DNA of 64,000 nucleotides from Paenibacillus bouchesdurhonensis (GCF_900155685.1 NZ_LT732548.1:3464686-3528685), one strand, 5' to 3'; positions 27,486 through 37,059 are shown, numbered from the stretch's first letter. Translations and numbers: made by a program. Notes: a model not told the origin generated them from the sequence alone.

Positions 27486-27515
27486 TTATTCATTCAAATC
27501 ATAAATAATGAATAA
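27486..27515. promoter_or_regulatory. Second inverted repeat in the same promoter
   Basis: TTATTCATT (27486-27494) and AATGAATAA (27507-27515) are perfect 9-bp arms with 12 nt between. It is close to the first repeat, which would allow cooperative binding. Confidence 0.4.
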
Positions 27516-27638
27516 AGCGTTTTCAAGTATTTTTTTAGTCAGCTTCAATGTTAATTTTCGACACTAATTTTTGAATTATGTAAGTTTTGCCTGTATCTCG
27601 TAAAATCCTTATATCCGCCCAGCCGTTCGAATGATATA

Positions 27639-27656
27639 ATAGGATAAACATCCTAT
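27639..27656. promoter_or_regulatory. -10 box and overlapping inverted repeat before the chemotaxis gene
   Basis: TATAAT (27635-27640) overlaps ATAGGAT-AAAC-ATCCTAT (perfect 7-bp arms). No good -35 or clear sigma-D site is seen. The repeat sits in the likely transcript start region. Confidence 0.4.
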
Positions 27657-27680
27657 TTCTTTAAGGAGGGCATCATTCTT

Positions 27681-28931
27681 ATGTCATGGTTCAACGGACT
27701 TCCCCTCGGCGGAAAAATTTCAGCAGCATGCTATTGCATCGCCGCCCTATTCGGAGTACCAACGCTGATTATTTTCATTCTACAGGGTCACTTATTGACG
27801 GGGATCGTCTTGGTTGTCGTTCTAGGAGCGCTAACCATCCCTCTTACTCGCTTCGTTCAGAAAGCGCTTACGGAATCATTCGATGACATCTCTAATGCCT
27901 CGGCTAAAATTGCCAAAGGAGACTTCACGAGCCGCCTCCACGAATCGGGGAGCATGGACAACTTAAGCCGTTCTTTCAACAGCATGATCGACAGGCTCCG
28001 TAAAATTCTGCAGGAAACCTCTGACATCACTCGCAAAGTTATGGATTCCAGTCGGGCGATCTCGGACAGAAACGAAGAACTTATCCATGTAATGGGTCAG
28101 GTAGCCCAGTCTTCCAACGAACTAGCGATCGGGGCCAATGAAATTTCCGAGGACGTAAGCGGAATGACCGACTCGATCCAGCAGATCGAAGAGAAAGTTA
28201 GCAACTACACCGACTCTACCAAAGAAATGAATGACCGTTCCATCGAAACGCTCGAGCTTGTCGAGAAAGGTCGGGATTCCGTATCCAGACAGGCGGAAGG
28301 CATGCGTCGCAACATTGAAGCTACGCAAAAGGTTGCTGAATCGATCAATGCGCTTTCCATAAATGCCCAAGGCATTACCCGTATTACGGCTACGATATCC
28401 GAAATTGCTGAGCAAACCAATCTGCTGTCTCTCAATGCATCGATTGAAGCTGCCAGAGCCGGTGAGCACGGTGCAGGCTTCGCTGTCGTCGCCCACGAGG
28501 TGCGCAAGCTGGCGGAGGAGTCCACTGCTTCCACGAAAGAGGTATTCAACCTTGTACGCGGCATCGAGAACGACGTGAAGCTGGCGGGACAGAACATCAG
28601 AATTAACGAAGATGTCGTACAACAGCAGAATCTAATGATTCGGGAAGCCGAGCAAATCTTTCAGCAAATCGTGCAGAGCGTTCATTACATCTCCGAGCAA
28701 ATCGCGGCCTTCTCCAAAGAAAGTGAGAACATGCTGGAAAGTGCTCACCATATTTCCCAATCGATTCAGAATATTTCAGCAATTACTCAGCAGTCCGCTG
28801 CAGGTACGGAACAAGTATCGGCATCCATGAATGAGCAAATCCAGTCCATTCAGAAAATGGCGGAGGAGACGGAAGCAATGAAAAATGCCGTTTTCCAGTT
28901 GCAAAAAACGATACATATTTTCAAATTCTAA
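27681..28931 (+). CDS. Methyl-accepting chemotaxis protein without an outer sensor domain
   Basis: The 416-residue transducer has two hydrophobic segments close together (about residues 12-35 and 38-55) with almost no external loop. A HAMP domain ([17 protein letters not shown]) and a long signalling coil follow. The hairpin tip is [21 protein letters not shown] with the conserved core. It should signal to CheA/CheW from a membrane or cytosolic cue. A GGAGGG site precedes the ATG. Confidence 0.9.
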   Translation: MSWFNGLPLGGKISAACYCIAALFGVPTLIIFILQGHLLTGIVLVVVLGALTIPLTRFVQKALTESFDDISNASAKIAKGDFTSRLHESGSMDNLSRSFNSMIDRLRKILQETSDITRKVMDSSRAISDRNEELIHVMGQVAQSSNELAIGANEISEDVSGMTDSIQQIEEKVSNYTDSTKEMNDRSIETLELVEKGRDSVSRQAEGMRRNIEATQKVAESINALSINAQGITRITATISEIAEQTNLLSLNASIEAARAGEHGAGFAVVAHEVRKLAEESTASTKEVFNLVRGIENDVKLAGQNIRINEDVVQQQNLMIREAEQIFQQIVQSVHYISEQIAAFSKESENMLESAHHISQSIQNISAITQQSAAGTEQVSASMNEQIQSIQKMAEETEAMKNAVFQLQKTIHIFKF

Positions 28932-29015
28932 TTTCGGGTTCACCTTATTTGCCCATAAATGAGCTTCAATGCAAGAGATTCGCTTGCTATATTGCTCACA
29001 CGTGCAAATAAAGAC

Positions 29016-29051
29016 GAAGCAGCCATGGTGCTAGTTGACCATGGCTGCTTC
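29016..29051. terminator. Bidirectional terminator
   Basis: Perfect 13-bp arms GAAGCAGCCATGG and CCATGGCTGCTTC between the convergent chemotaxis and alpha-galactosidase genes. Confidence 0.85.
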
Positions 29052-29065
29052 CTTTAATTTTTATT

Positions 29066-31261
29066 TTAATTCGTAACGGCTTTTAGGTGCACAACTCTAC
29101 TCTCGAAATCACCGCGAATGGAAGTGATCGGCAATCCAGCGGACATAAGCCGGTCGCCACCGTAAACTGTTCCTGTATCCCCAAGCTTGTAATCCACCAT
29201 CGGGTCGAGACCTTCCAGCTTCACCCGCTTCAATGGCCCATTCGGCTCTGCGAGCACATGGAAGTAGAACAGCAGAGCTTCTCTGCGATCTTCGCTGACG
29301 AACATCCAGGACGTCTCATTGCCTTCGAAAGGACTCAATAAGCGATACAAGTCTCCCTGCTGAACTAACCCGCGAATTTCTTTATATCGCGCGATTTGCT
29401 CCTTGGCTATCTCAACTTCCTCCTGCGTAAACGTCGTTAAATCGAGCTCATAGCCGAAATTGCCTGACATCGCCACATCTCCGCGGAATTGCAAAGAGGT
29501 TGTTCGGCCGACCTGATGGTTCGGCACGGCGGAGATATGCGCCCCCATCGTGGAAACCGGGTAGACGATGCTCGTGCCGTATTGGATTTTCAAGCGTTCC
29601 ACGCCGTCCGTGTCGTCGCTTGTCCATGTTTGCGGCATGTAGTAGAGCATACCCGGATCGAAGCGCCCTCCCCCTCCAGAGCAGCTCTCGAACAGGATAT
29701 GAGGGAACTCGCTCGTTAAACGTTCCATCAATTCATATAAACCCAGCATATAGCGGTGAGCCGTTTCCGATTGCCGCCCGGCAGAGCTAAGAGCAGATCC
29801 GATCTCCGTCATGTTGCGGTTCATATCCCATTTAATATAGGAAATCGGGACGTTGGCAAAAATATCGCTTAACCGCTCGTATAGATATTCCCGGACATCC
29901 GCTCTGGACATATCGAGAATAAGCTGATCACGCGCCTCGGTTCTCCGGTGATTTGGAACATGCAGGCACCAGTCCGGATGACTGCGGTATAGATCGCTAT
30001 CCGGTGATATCATTTCCGGCTCGAACCATAAGCCGAACTGCAGGCCGGTTTGCTTCACCCGCTCCGCGAGATCCTTCAAGCCGTCCGGCAGCTTCCGGCG
30101 ATCTTCGACCCAATCTCCCAGGGAGCAATTATCAGAATCCCGCTTGCCGAACCATCCGTCATCCAGTACGAACAGCTCAATGCCGAGCTCGCCGCCCTTC
30201 TTCGCAATCGCCTCGATCTTGTCGGCATTGAAATCGAAATACGTCGCCTCCCAGTTATTAACGAGAATCGGACGCTCCAGATCGCGATGTACGCCCCGGC
30301 AAAGTCTCGTACGGTATAGCTTATGGAATGTGCGAGACATGCCTCCGACGCCCTCGGCTGAATAGACCATAACCGCCTCCGGCGTCTGGAAGGACTGCCC
30401 GGGCTCCAGCTTCCAGGAGAAGTCAAATGGATTGATTCCCATGGACACGCGCGTCGTACCGAATTGATCCACTTCGGCTTCCGCCACGAAGTTGCCGCTA
30501 TAGATCAAGCTGAAACCGTACACCTCGCCCTGACGTTCATTCGCTTCGGGACGAAGAAGTGCCAGGAACGGATTGAATTGATGCGAGCTGGCACCTCTTC
30601 GGCTATTGATTCCTGTAACCCCCGGAGCCAGTGCTCTTCGTTGAATATGGCGTTCTCGAGCCCATGCGCCTGATAAGTATAGAGCATCATAACGAGCATC
30701 CGGAAGGTCGATTGAAGTGCTTAATGCTCGTTCCAATTTTAGAGGCGCTGCTGCCTCGTTCGACAGCTTAGCCGATCTAGCAATCGCGCTGAACTGCTCA
30801 AATACCGTGTAATACAGCGTTACGCTTAACCCCGCTTTGGCATCATGGAGCACCAACTCCAGCGTCTCCGCTTCGCTCTCCTGCTCGGTATAAGTCGCGG
30901 GCAGCCCCTCCAGAGCCGGCTTGCCGGCTACGATGCGATGGGATTGGTAGACCAGCTCGGTAATGCGGGTTCCATCGGACAGCTCCACCTGATAAGCCGG
31001 ATTTCTGAAATCGCTTGTACCATACTGTGGGTACTCCTGTGGCAAAGTATCCAGTGAAATCGTCTTGTCGTCCGGAAATGGGTTGGGGGAGAACGATGAG
31101 CGCTCCACCCTGTGCAGCAGATCGTCCAAGTTGCTTCCCTGGCGAAGCTGAGGGCCAAAATATACATGTGCAAGCAAGCCCCGCACGAGTTGAATAACAT
31201 AACTGGTTTGAAACGATTGCAAATGAAAAATACCTGATCCTTCATCATAATGTATAGGCAT
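29066..31261 (-). CDS. GH36 alpha-galactosidase
   Basis: The 731-residue enzyme has the GH36 plan: N-terminal beta domain, TIM barrel from about residue 325 (NNWEATYFDF), and C-terminal sheet domain. The nucleophile Asp lies in YIKWDMNRNM (about residue 479) and the acid/base Asp in WTSDDTDG (about 549), and GGGGRFDPGMLYY is present. It should free galactose from raffinose-type sugars. ATG 31261 is chosen because TAGGAGG lies upstream; an earlier in-frame ATG overlaps this site. No signal peptide is seen. Confidence 0.93.
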   Translation of the reverse strand: MPIHYDEGSGIFHLQSFQTSYVIQLVRGLLAHVYFGPQLRQGSNLDDLLHRVERSSFSPNPFPDDKTISLDTLPQEYPQYGTSDFRNPAYQVELSDGTRITELVYQSHRIVAGKPALEGLPATYTEQESEAETLELVLHDAKAGLSVTLYYTVFEQFSAIARSAKLSNEAAAPLKLERALSTSIDLPDARYDALYLSGAWARERHIQRRALAPGVTGINSRRGASSHQFNPFLALLRPEANERQGEVYGFSLIYSGNFVAEAEVDQFGTTRVSMGINPFDFSWKLEPGQSFQTPEAVMVYSAEGVGGMSRTFHKLYRTRLCRGVHRDLERPILVNNWEATYFDFNADKIEAIAKKGGELGIELFVLDDGWFGKRDSDNCSLGDWVEDRRKLPDGLKDLAERVKQTGLQFGLWFEPEMISPDSDLYRSHPDWCLHVPNHRRTEARDQLILDMSRADVREYLYERLSDIFANVPISYIKWDMNRNMTEIGSALSSAGRQSETAHRYMLGLYELMERLTSEFPHILFESCSGGGGRFDPGMLYYMPQTWTSDDTDGVERLKIQYGTSIVYPVSTMGAHISAVPNHQVGRTTSLQFRGDVAMSGNFGYELDLTTFTQEEVEIAKEQIARYKEIRGLVQQGDLYRLLSPFEGNETSWMFVSEDRREALLFYFHVLAEPNGPLKRVKLEGLDPMVDYKLGDTGTVYGGDRLMSAGLPITSIRGDFESRVVHLKAVTN

Positions 31262-31313
31262 TCCATATCCTCCTATCAATAGCTGATACCATGTATTCTA
31301 CTATGTCCAATTA

Positions 31314-31323
31314 GTTACGTAAC
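31314..31323. promoter_or_regulatory. Palindrome upstream of the alpha-galactosidase gene
   Basis: GTTACGTAAC, a perfect 10-bp palindrome 52 bp before the start, flanked by partial copies (TTAG ... GTTAGTAA). It may be an operator; no regulator is adjacent. Confidence 0.4.
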
Positions 31324-31359
31324 GTTAGTAAAGTGATATTCTATATGGAATTTTGTGTC

Positions 31360-32484
31360 CTATTTTGAGTTTGGCGATGAGTCTGTGTCTTCTTTATGAC
31401 CGTCATCCGCCTGATCGGTCGGCTCATTAGCCTTTTCTGCAGCAATGAATTCGGCAGACGGATTGACTGTATTTTTGCGATGAAGGCGATATTCTTTGGC
31501 TCTTAGCAGCCGTCTGCGGTGCGCAATCCAAATCGGTACGGCAATGATGCCTAGAAGCAGCAGAATCGGCAGAGCTCCGGACAAGATAACGACGAGCCAT
31601 TGAAAGACGGCGGATATCGCTTTCAAGCTGCCATCCAATGCGTTCCACGCCCGATCTCCGAGCGGCCCTTTTACTGATGCTTTCACTTGGTTCAACTCCG
31701 GCTGATACAAGCGAATCTCGACCGTAGAAAAGGCCACATTCTGGTCAATATACCGCATCCGTCCCCTGATTTGCTCAATCTCGGTCTGGATGCGTTCCAA
31801 TTCGTTGGCAAACTCAACCATCTGACTGCTCTTCGTCGCTTCCTGCAGAAATTGCAGGTATCTGGACTCCATCGCTTGTTTTACTTTAAGCCGCGATTCC
31901 AAATCAACGTACTCCTCTGATACGTCCTGCCCCTGCATGCTGCGCTGCAAAGATTCATGCTCCAGCTTCTCCAGCCGATCCAAAAAGGATGAAAAGCCGG
32001 AGGACGGCACCTTCAGGATGATTGTACCGCCCTGCTCATGCTTGGATTGATTTTCCGTAAACTCCACAATGTAGCCGCCTGACATGGCTACGAGATTTCT
32101 GATCTCCGACTGGGCATGGCCGTAATCCTTGACCTCCATCACAACATTAGCTCGATAGATCAGCTTCTTATTCAGCCCGGCCGATGCATCAATCGCTTGA
32201 ATGCCCTGGCCTCCTCCGCCGGGTTGTATCGCTTCCGTGTTTCGATGAATGGATAGCTGCTCACTGCCGGCGGAGTCCTTGCCCGCTGCCGGCATGCTCT
32301 GCTCGGATGATGCTGTGACGCTTGAGTCCGCAGACATTGCCGAAGACTCAGTATTCATCGCAAAGCCGCTGTCTGCCTTATGATCGGCTGCTCCTCTGCT
32401 GTCACTCGCACTCCCGCAGCCGCCAAGCACTAAAATTGCCGCCGTAACGCCGATGCATAGTATTGATTTCCATCTGTTCTTCAT
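31360..32484 (-). CDS. DUF4349 domain lipoprotein
   Basis: The 374-residue product has a lipoprotein signal peptide with the lipobox LGGC (about residues 20-23), a Ser/Ala-rich linker, and a DUF4349 domain (LIYRANVVMEVKDYG, VDLESRLKVKQAMESRYL coiled coil). It ends with a C-terminal membrane helix (VVILSGALPILLLLGIIAVPI) and a charged tail. So the domain is anchored at both ends outside the cell. The start ATG has AAAGGGGG upstream. The function of DUF4349 is not known to me. Confidence 0.82.
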   Translation of the reverse strand: MKNRWKSILCIGVTAAILVLGGCGSASDSRGAADHKADSGFAMNTESSAMSADSSVTASSEQSMPAAGKDSAGSEQLSIHRNTEAIQPGGGGQGIQAIDASAGLNKKLIYRANVVMEVKDYGHAQSEIRNLVAMSGGYIVEFTENQSKHEQGGTIILKVPSSGFSSFLDRLEKLEHESLQRSMQGQDVSEEYVDLESRLKVKQAMESRYLQFLQEATKSSQMVEFANELERIQTEIEQIRGRMRYIDQNVAFSTVEIRLYQPELNQVKASVKGPLGDRAWNALDGSLKAISAVFQWLVVILSGALPILLLLGIIAVPIWIAHRRRLLRAKEYRLHRKNTVNPSAEFIAAEKANEPTDQADDGHKEDTDSSPNSK

Positions 32485-32549
32485 TTTATAACCCCCTTTG
32501 CCCTCTGGACGCTTCCATTGTCTGGAAGGTTGCGGCAAGGCAGATAAAA

Positions 32550-32586
32550 AATAAAAAAGAAGAACAAGGCCAAAGCCTGTTCTTCT
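32550..32586 (-). terminator. Rho-independent terminator of the ribose/nucleoside operon
   Basis: AGAAGAACAaGGC pairs with GCCTGTTCTTCT. The minus strand continues TTTTTTATTTTTT. Confidence 0.8.
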
Positions 32587-32605
32587 CGTTCGGAGTCTTG
32601 TTGGA

Positions 32606-34033
32606 TTATAAGAAAATAACCATGGACAGAATGAACATAAAGATCACACCTGCAATCATGGGAACCGACGTTCTTTTTACGATAGCGATCGGATCCGTCT
32701 TCACCGTACCTGCGACGATCAGCACCACTGCCGCAACTGGGGATACAGCGCGGAACAGGTTACCCGAAAGACCCATAGGAACCGAAATTGCAATCGGGCT
32801 GATTCCTGCCGCGTCCGCTAATGGAACCATCAGGGGAACCATGGCGAAGATCAAGGCCGTGCCGCTGCCGCTAAGAATAACGATCAGCGCCGTAATGGCT
32901 ACCAGGACAAGCGGCAGAATGAAGTCTAAACCATTTCCCTGAATATTTTGCATGGATTGCTGCAGTGCATCCACCAAGCCGATGGATTTCAGACCTGTAA
33001 CAAAGACGGATGCAGCAACCAGCAGGGCGACGATCGGAACCGCTCCGCCCATGCCTTTAAAGAAAGATTCTGTTTTTTCCAGCACGCTTTTATCGCCTTT
33101 ATGGCGAATGACTTCGCAAATGATAGCAAGCACGAACGATACCAAAGTTGCCACCTCTACGCTAAGCTGTATCGCATTGCCTGTCGTAAGCTGAATCGCG
33201 TAAGTACCCAGCAGCAGGATAATCGGGAAAATCGGCAGGATCGCATATACTGTCTTGAACAGCTTGCCGCCTCTGATCTCGATATCCTCCTTGGATTCAT
33301 GGTTCACTTCGGCTTCAGCCTGGGAGTGGCTTGCTTTCTTGTCCATGCGCTTCTGCCAGTAATAGTGAACCAGCGCGATAAAAATCAAGGTTGGAATAGA
33401 TACGATAGCATGATATCTGAACACATAATCTGTTACCGTCAAATTGGCGAACATCGCATGCTTGGCTAATTCCTCGGCAATGGCGACGTTGTCGCTGCCG
33501 AGCGGCGTAGGAACGATTGTGGCCGATGTAGCGATGACCGCTGCTGCGGAAAGCGCGGACATGCCTGCTTTTCTAAGAATCGGAAACAAGGTGGCCAGCA
33601 AAATAATCGCTAGGTTAGAAGCACTCGGAATGACGAGAGATAACAGATTGCCTAGCAAAAATACGATAGGCACCAAAACATAAGCCGACTTAATTTTGGA
33701 AATGGGCTTCGTTAAAGCGCTGACCGTCACTTCGTTCGCTCCGATGGAGGACATATAAGCGGTGTAACCCCCAAGTAGGAGAATGATGAAGCCCGCAGCT
33801 GTGAAGGTCTGCTTGAACTGGGTAACGATGACCTGAAGCGGATCGAGCCAAAGCGAACCCGTTGATTCGAAGTCCTTAACGGCGATATCGTTGCCCATAG
33901 CTGCGGCCACCAATATCAATATGATCCCCATGAGAAAAAGAGTGATTTTGATGTCCATTTTCTTGATTAACATGTAAATAACGATGAGTACAGCAACAAT
34001 TGCCGAGCCGTACATAACTAAATTAGACCCCAT
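32606..34033 (-). CDS. DcuC/GntP-superfamily membrane carrier in the nucleoside operon
   Basis: A 475-residue carrier with about 12 helices. It has SLVIPSASNLAIILLATLF, PTPLGSDNVAIAEEL and SGSGTALIFAMVPLMVPLA, which match the DcuC (C4-dicarboxylate) family. The operon context (LacI, ribokinase, nucleoside hydrolase) argues for a nucleoside or ribose cargo instead. That cargo is inference. A TTAGGAGG site precedes the ATG, and a terminator follows the gene, so it ends the operon. Confidence 0.82.
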   Translation of the reverse strand: MGSNLVMYGSAIVAVLIVIYMLIKKMDIKITLFLMGIILILVAAAMGNDIAVKDFESTGSLWLDPLQVIVTQFKQTFTAAGFIILLLGGYTAYMSSIGANEVTVSALTKPISKIKSAYVLVPIVFLLGNLLSLVIPSASNLAIILLATLFPILRKAGMSALSAAAVIATSATIVPTPLGSDNVAIAEELAKHAMFANLTVTDYVFRYHAIVSIPTLIFIALVHYYWQKRMDKKASHSQAEAEVNHESKEDIEIRGGKLFKTVYAILPIFPIILLLGTYAIQLTTGNAIQLSVEVATLVSFVLAIICEVIRHKGDKSVLEKTESFFKGMGGAVPIVALLVAASVFVTGLKSIGLVDALQQSMQNIQGNGLDFILPLVLVAITALIVILSGSGTALIFAMVPLMVPLADAAGISPIAISVPMGLSGNLFRAVSPVAAVVLIVAGTVKTDPIAIVKRTSVPMIAGVIFMFILSMVIFL

Positions 34034-34145
34034 AATTGGCGTTCCTCCTAAGGTGCAGATTGGGTGCTGATATTAATGAAGATCAGATGTAGATTAGGTG
34101 CAGATCAGGTTCCGATTCGTAAAACAGAGCGCAGCGCGGTTCAGC

Positions 34146-35066
34146 TTAATTGCACTTGCTTAAGCTTTCCATGAACCACTTTTTGAACATTTGCGGATCG
34201 ATATCGACGCATACTTTGGCGTTATTGTCTTTGCCCAAATAACCTTTCAAATCTACGACCGTGCAGCCTGCCGTCAAGGATCCGTTCAGTTCGATATCCA
34301 CGAAGGTATCGACCACGGTGAACATTTCTGGCTGAAGGAGATAAGCCATGGCGGAGCTGTCGTACATTTTCAATCCTGTTTTCATGCTGCCGCCTCTATA
34401 TTTTTGGAACAATTGATAGATCATTCTTCCGGTCTCGTTCATGTCTTTCAACTGCTCACTATCCTCGGGATAAACAAGCGCCTTTAATCCAACGTCAAGT
34501 CCAACCATCACGACGGGCAACTGGCTCTGGAATAAAATTTTTGCAGCCTCAGGGTCGGCATAAATGTTGAATTCAGCCATGACTCCAGCATTTCCGCGAG
34601 CTGTTGAGCCGCCCATGAGGACAACCTCAGCAATTTTCTCCTTGACTTCCGGGTACATTTTAAGCAGAAGCGCGGCATTCGTTAAAGGACCGATTAGAAC
34701 TAAGGTCATAGGCTGTTCACTCTCCATAATGACCCGATACATGGCGTTTACTGCATTTTCCTGCAATAGCAGTTCCTCCGTCGGCTCCTCAAAGTCATAT
34801 CCGTCCATTCCCGTAGAACCATGTACATTGCTTGCATCGATCGGTTCCTTAATCAACGGTCTGTCCGCGCCTAACGCTACCGGAATATCCTTCTTAAAAA
34901 ACTTCAGCAATTTCAAGGCGTTTAGCGTGACCTTATCCAGTCCCACATTACCTGCTACAGTCGTAATTAAGCGTACATCCAATTCCTCGCTGTATAGGGC
35001 GATAGCTAAGGCAACGGCATCATCAATTCCAGGATCTGTGTCAATAATAATTGGTCTTTTAGTCAT
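34146..35066 (-). CDS. Inosine-uridine-preferring nucleoside hydrolase
   Basis: Splits ribonucleosides to ribose and base. The 306-residue product starts MTKRPIIIDTDPGIDDAVAL with the Ca-binding Asp cluster, and has GPLTNAALLLKMYP, VLMGGSTARGN and EFNIYADPEA. The start lies in an ATGA overlap with the end of rbsK; AGGAGGACGAATCAA lies before it. A frame extending further upstream is inside rbsK. Ribose released here would be phosphorylated by the upstream ribokinase. Confidence 0.93.
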   Translation of the reverse strand: MTKRPIIIDTDPGIDDAVALAIALYSEELDVRLITTVAGNVGLDKVTLNALKLLKFFKKDIPVALGADRPLIKEPIDASNVHGSTGMDGYDFEEPTEELLLQENAVNAMYRVIMESEQPMTLVLIGPLTNAALLLKMYPEVKEKIAEVVLMGGSTARGNAGVMAEFNIYADPEAAKILFQSQLPVVMVGLDVGLKALVYPEDSEQLKDMNETGRMIYQLFQKYRGGSMKTGLKMYDSSAMAYLLQPEMFTVVDTFVDIELNGSLTAGCTVVDLKGYLGKDNNAKVCVDIDPQMFKKWFMESLSKCN

Positions 35067-35953
35067 TTGATTCGTCCTCCTTGAATAAATTGTGCTACTT
35101 CTTCTTTCGTCGGCATTCCGGTTTGCGCTCCGAGCTTTGTTGTCGACAGTGCAGCGACGGCATTGCCATAGCGGCACGCATCGCTAAGTGACATGCCTTG
35201 ACTTAAAGCCACGGCTAATCCGCCATTAAAGGAATCTCCTGCTCCGGTCGTATCCACGACGTTGATTTTATAGGCAGGAACATTCAGCTCCCGACCTTCT
35301 TCTATTATTGAAACTCCCTGGCTTCCCTTCGTAACGATAAGCTTCCCGCTAAGATCCTGGTCATGAAGCTGCTGCTTCAATACCATTTGCTCATGCTCGT
35401 TAGGGGTAAGGTAATCTACCTGCCGTATGATTTCTGCAGGCAGCTCCTGAATCGGAGCCGGGTTAAGAATGACGGTGACTCCGTTCTCTTTCGCAATCTC
35501 TACCGCTTTTTGCACACCTTCCAATAGTATTTCCAATTGAACAAGAAGAATATCACTATCCGCGATAACTTCTCGCTTGGACTCTACAAAGGCCGCGGTC
35601 ACCTGATGGTTGGCCGCCGGTACGACAATAATGCTATTGTCCTGGTTGTAGACGGTGATCGTAGCCGTTGCCGTACGATCTGTAACCGGTTCCACATTAG
35701 TTACATCTACGCCCTCACTATTGAGGTGCTGTAAGATGTCTTGTCCAAAGCGATCATTGCCGACGCAGCCAATCAAACGAACATCTGCCCCAAGCCTGGC
35801 AGCGGCTACCGCTTGATTGGCTCCTTTCCCGCCGGGATTCATCTGAAACTGCTTGCCAAGGAGCGTCTCGCCAATTTGAGGCATTTGAGTTGTAATGGTG
35901 ACTAAGTCCATGTTGATGCTGCCAACAACAGTAATTTTAGGTTTCCGCTCCAT
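35063..35953 (-). CDS. rbsK: Ribokinase
   Basis: The 296-residue PfkB-family kinase makes ribose-5-phosphate. It has GSINMDLV, NPGGKGANQAVAAARLG, and the anion hole with catalytic Asp in DTTGAGDSFNGGLA. It is 15 bp after the lacI-type gene and overlaps the nucleoside hydrolase by 4 bp, so a single operon is likely. Confidence 0.95.
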   Translation of the reverse strand: MERKPKITVVGSINMDLVTITTQMPQIGETLLGKQFQMNPGGKGANQAVAAARLGADVRLIGCVGNDRFGQDILQHLNSEGVDVTNVEPVTDRTATATITVYNQDNSIIVVPAANHQVTAAFVESKREVIADSDILLVQLEILLEGVQKAVEIAKENGVTVILNPAPIQELPAEIIRQVDYLTPNEHEQMVLKQQLHDQDLSGKLIVTKGSQGVSIIEEGRELNVPAYKINVVDTTGAGDSFNGGLAVALSQGMSLSDACRYGNAVAALSTTKLGAQTGMPTKEEVAQFIQGGRIK

Positions 35954-35968
35954 TCCTGTCTCTCCTTT

Positions 35969-36949
35969 TTAGGTTGATTCTCTCTCTATCAGCGTTACGT
36001 CCAATATTTTATAGTTCTCCTGATCCATAGATTGCTTCTGCTCCATCAAGCTGACCAGCATCTTGGTCGCTTTCTCTCCCATTTCATAGATGGGCTGCTC
36101 TATTGTCGTGAGCTCTGGCGTCGTCGCTTTGGATAGGCTGATGCCGTCAAAGCCGATAATGGCTATATCTTCAGGCACCCTTCTTCCAAGCTGATACGCT
36201 GCCTTAATGGCGCCTATCGCCATAATGTCATTCGCCGCAAAGATTCCATCAATATCCGGATGTCTTTGCAGCAGCTCTAGCGTCGCTTGAATGGATGATT
36301 GCATATCATATTTACCATTCGCGATGTATGTGTCGTTATACCAAGATTCCTTACCAACAATTTCTTTATAGCCTTCGCAACGTTCCTCCGCATTGACGAT
36401 GCTGTTATTTCCTTTAATGTGTCCAATTCTAGTGCAGCCTTTACTTTGCAGAAAGCGCGTAGCCATCATGGCACCCTTCTTGTTCTCTACAACAATCGTC
36501 GGCAGACCTTTGCTGATCACTCGGTCAATACTGACGACGGGCATATTCAGCCGTTCGATTTGTGTTGCATTCAAAGTATTCGAAGAAACTATAATACCGT
36601 TTACATATTGCTGCTGCAGTACGTCCAGGTAATTTTGTTCCTTTTTCTCGTCTCCATCGGAATTGCAAAGAATTACATTGTATCCCAGTTGAATTGCCGT
36701 ATCTTCAACAGCCCTTGCAAGCTCTGGAAAGAAGGGGTTCATAATATCAGGCACGATCAAGCCGATCGTATTTGATTGCTTCTTGAACAGGCTTCTAGCC
36801 ACCTCGTTCGGCTTGTAATTCAGCTCTTTAATCGCTTTTTCAACCTTTATCCTCGTATCCTGGCCTACATAACCGCTATTGTTCAAGACTCTGGATACAG
36901 TTGCTACAGATACGCCTGCATGCTTGGCAACATCTTTGATTGAAATCAT
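35969..36949 (-). CDS. LacI-family regulator of the ribose/nucleoside operon
   Basis: The 326-residue protein has the HTH MISIKDVAKHAGVSVATVSR and hinge VARSLFKKQSNTIGLIVPD, and a sugar-binding core ending with GFDGISLSKATTPELT. RbsR-like. It is the first gene of the operon and its own leader carries GTAACCGGTTAC, so it should autoregulate and respond to ribose or a nucleoside. Confidence 0.9.
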   Translation of the reverse strand: MISIKDVAKHAGVSVATVSRVLNNSGYVGQDTRIKVEKAIKELNYKPNEVARSLFKKQSNTIGLIVPDIMNPFFPELARAVEDTAIQLGYNVILCNSDGDEKKEQNYLDVLQQQYVNGIIVSSNTLNATQIERLNMPVVSIDRVISKGLPTIVVENKKGAMMATRFLQSKGCTRIGHIKGNNSIVNAEERCEGYKEIVGKESWYNDTYIANGKYDMQSSIQATLELLQRHPDIDGIFAANDIMAIGAIKAAYQLGRRVPEDIAIIGFDGISLSKATTPELTTIEQPIYEMGEKATKMLVSLMEQKQSMDQENYKILDVTLIEREST

Positions 36950-36968
36950 ATTTTCACTCCACTCATAG

Positions 36969-36980
36969 GTAACCGGTTAC
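36969..36980. promoter_or_regulatory. LacI-type operator
   Basis: Perfect 12-bp palindrome GTAACCGGTTAC with central CG, 20 bp upstream of the regulator start codon. It is the expected auto-operator. Confidence 0.75.
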
Positions 36981-37033
36981 ACACAAAATATACTCTGTCA
37001 GCAGCCAGAAGTCAACAAGTTTTTTATTTCCAT

Positions 37034-37059
37034 TTGATTTTGATCCGGATCAAAATCAA
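37034..37059. promoter_or_regulatory. 26-bp perfect palindrome
   Basis: Arms TTGATTTTGATCC (37034-37046) and GGATCAAAATCAA (37047-37059) abut with no loop. It lies 85 bp upstream of the LacI start, outside the GTAACCGGTTAC site. No T-run follows, so it is not a terminator. It looks like a dimeric-protein operator of unusual length. Confidence 0.6.

Noticed and set aside
27601..27640. A sigma-D (flagellar) promoter for the chemotaxis gene
   Set aside because: TAAA and GCCG words exist but spacing and the GCCGATAA core do not fit.
28122..28622. A 166-codon minus frame inside the chemotaxis gene
   Set aside because: Shadow of the coiled-coil coding region; no start signal.
32948..33469. A 173-codon plus-strand frame opposite the DcuC-family gene
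   Set aside because: Cys/His-rich shadow text without a ribosome site; the minus-strand carrier is well supported.
37034..37059. The 26-bp palindrome as a transcription terminator
   Set aside because: No loop and no T run on either side.
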